Source: an uncultured Bacteroidota bacterium
GTDB lineage: Bacteria > Bacteroidota > Bacteroidia > Bacteroidales > SZUA-534
Length of the DNA stretch: 7,742 nt
NCBI GenBank assembly: GCA_937899145.1
Contig: CALBPW010000132.1
Coordinates: forward strand, 1-7,742
Reading direction: 5' to 3'
Under the pieces are notes generated by a model. It did not search any database, had not been told where the DNA came from, and saw nothing but the letters and a program-made list of their open reading frames with translations. The stretch's first letter is position 1, and every line of letters starts with the position of its first letter. The position numbers and the translations under genes are program-made. Shown here piece after piece: positions 6,319 through 7,742 of the stretch.

Positions 6319-6795
6319 ATGAGAAAAGCAAAACCAAGAAGCAGGATACTGTTACCAGATCCTAAATTCAATGATGTATTGGTTACCCGTTTTGTCAACA
6401 ACTTGATGTTGGACGGTAAAAAGAATACAGCATACGAGATTTTCTATGAGTCACTTGATATGGTAGGTGCGAAAATGAAAGACAACGAATTGGCGCCACT
6501 TGACATCTGGAAAAAAGCATTGCAGAATGTAACACCTCAAGTCGAGGTACGCAGCCGTCGTGTTGGTGGTGCAACTTTCCAAATTCCACAAGAGATTCGC
6601 GAAACCCGTAAGGTTGCGATGAGTATGAAAAATATGATTTTGTTCGCCCGTAAACGTGCCGGACATTCAATGGCAGAAAAACTTTCAGCAGAAATAATCG
6701 CCGCTTACAACGAAGAGGGTGGAGCATTTAAGAGAAAAGAAGAAATTCATCGTATGGCAGAGGCTAACAAAGCCTTCTCACATTTCCGCTTTTAA
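6319..6795 (+). CDS. rpsG: 30S ribosomal protein S7
   Basis: A 158-residue protein, close to the usual 156 or so, that nucleates assembly of the 16S rRNA 3' domain and lines the E site. The start [19 protein letters not shown], the beta-hairpin segment with [16 protein letters not shown], and the C-terminal [15 protein letters not shown] are typical of bacterial S7. It begins 17 bases after rpsL with no promoter or terminator between, and fusA follows after 16 bases, so the three are one operon. In E. coli S7 represses its own operon by binding the rpsL-rpsG spacer; here that spacer is only 17 bases, too short for a comparable structure. Confidence 0.97.
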   Translation: MRKAKPRSRILLPDPKFNDVLVTRFVNNLMLDGKKNTAYEIFYESLDMVGAKMKDNELAPLDIWKKALQNVTPQVEVRSRRVGGATFQIPQEIRETRKVAMSMKNMILFARKRAGHSMAEKLSAEIIAAYNEEGGAFKRKEEIHRMAEANKAFSHFRF

Positions 6796-6811
6796 TTAGA
6801 GAAGAAATACA

Positions 6812-7742
6812 ATGGCAAGAGATCTTAAATACACTCGTAACTTCGGTATCATGGCTCACATCGATGCCGGTAAAACAACAACTTCAGAACGTATCTTGTT
6901 CTATACAGGTATTACTCACCGCATTGGTGAAGTTCATGACGGCGCAGCCACAATGGACTGGATGGTTCAAGAACAAGAGCGTGGTATCACCATTACATCA
7001 GCAGCAACCACTTGCTTCTGGAAATACAATGGCAATGAGTATAAATACAACCTTATCGACACTCCGGGACACGTTGACTTCACTGTTGAGGTTGAGCGTT
7101 CGCTTCGTGTTTTGGACGGTGCGGTAGCTGTTTATTGCGCAGTTGGTGGTGTTGAGCCTCAGTCAGAAACAGTTTGGCGTCAGGCTAACAAATACCATGT
7201 GCCACGTATCGCATTTGTAAACAAAATGGATCGCATTGGTGCTGATTATTTCTCAGTTGTAAACCAAATTCGCGAGCGCCTGAACGCAAATGCGGTTACC
7301 ATTCATATTCCAATAGGTTCAGAAGCCGATTTCCGTGGCTTAGTTGACCTTATCGAAATGAAAGCTATCGTTTGGGTTGATGACGCTCAAATGGGTACTA
7401 ACTACAAATACATCGATATTCCTGAAGACTTGGTTGAAACAGCAAATGAATATCGCGCAAAACTTATCGAATCAGTTGCCGAACTTGACGATACTTTGTT
7501 AGAGCGTTTCTTCGAAGACCCTGATTCAATCACAGTTGACGAAATTAAGAGTGTAATCCGCCGTGCAACAATCCAGCAAATGATTGTTCCTGTATTGTGC
7601 GGTTCTGCATTTAAAAACAAAGGTATCCAACGCTTGTTGGACGCTGTTGCAGCATTCTTGCCAAGTCCAATTGACGTACCAGCTATCGTAGGTACAAATC
7701 CAACATCAGAAAAAGAGGAAGAACGCAAAGTTGATGTAAACG
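6812..7742 (+). CDS. fusA: Elongation factor G, 3'-truncated by the window
   Basis: The first 310 codons of EF-G, the GTPase that drives tRNA-mRNA translocation and, with RRF, ribosome recycling; full proteins are about 700 residues. The GTPase domain is intact: G1 AHIDAGKTT at 15-23, G2 RGITIT at 57-62, G3 DTPGH at 83-87 with the catalytic His87, G4 NKMD at 137-140, and G5 around CGSA at 263-266. The frame has no stop before base 7742. The complete set of G motifs and the position after rpsG mark this as the canonical housekeeping EF-G. It is unlike the GTPase-deficient EF-G paralogue reported in Bacteroides. No Shine-Dalgarno is obvious; the 16-base spacer after rpsG is purine-rich (GAGAAGAAA), which may help initiation. 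Confidence 0.97.
   Translation, partial: MARDLKYTRNFGIMAHIDAGKTTTSERILFYTGITHRIGEVHDGAATMDWMVQEQERGITITSAATTCFWKYNGNEYKYNLIDTPGHVDFTVEVERSLRVLDGAVAVYCAVGGVEPQSETVWRQANKYHVPRIAFVNKMDRIGADYFSVVNQIRERLNANAVTIHIPIGSEADFRGLVDLIEMKAIVWVDDAQMGTNYKYIDIPEDLVETANEYRAKLIESVAELDDTLLERFFEDPDSITVDEIKSVIRRATIQQMIVPVLCGSAFKNKGIQRLLDAVAAFLPSPIDVPAIVGTNPTSEKEEERKVDVN

Overview
This window reads as a chromosomal contig end from a low-GC member of the Bacteroidota, most likely the order Bacteroidales. Three things support this. Two promoters fit the Bacteroidetes pattern (a TTG element about 19-20 bases upstream of TAnnTTTG). No gene has a clear Shine-Dalgarno sequence, and the leaders are A/T-rich. The envelope proteins are of Bacteroidetes type, and S12, S7 and EF-G agree. 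The first 46 bases are not genomic: they match the 3' part of the Illumina TruSeq universal (P5) adapter exactly. The biology therefore begins at base 47, and the first gene is cut there.

Layout: (1) bases 48-2063 hold the C-terminal barrel of a TonB-dependent outer-membrane receptor whose signal peptide and plug are lost at the contig end. It is followed by a strong hairpin/U-tract terminator. (2) A promoter at 2271-2301 drives a two-gene operon. The first gene is a small secreted YfiR-family (DUF4154) periplasmic protein at 2350-2859. Eighteen bases later comes a complete 889-residue TonB-dependent receptor at 2878-5547. The two receptors are clearly paralogous along the barrel. They differ most in one very large, helix-rich extracellular loop and in a neighbouring loop that is methionine-rich in the first receptor. 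(3) A 379-base intergenic region (5548-5926) holds a G-rich, nearly C-free stretch, a terminator, a short perfect inverted repeat and the rpsL promoter. (4) The str operon follows: rpsL (S12), rpsG (S7) and the first 310 codons of fusA (EF-G), which runs off the window.

How the parts work together: the first half is an outer-membrane uptake region. The periplasmic YfiR-like protein is co-transcribed with a receptor, which suggests a shared role in capturing or sensing a ligand; that ligand cannot be read from sequence. The second half is core translation machinery with its own promoter. The most interesting accessory signal is the YfiR-like/receptor pair with its paralogous neighbour and their divergent giant loops. 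I see no CRISPR array, mobile element, tRNA or rRNA. I do not see a clearly new system; the receptor module is the part most worth following up.
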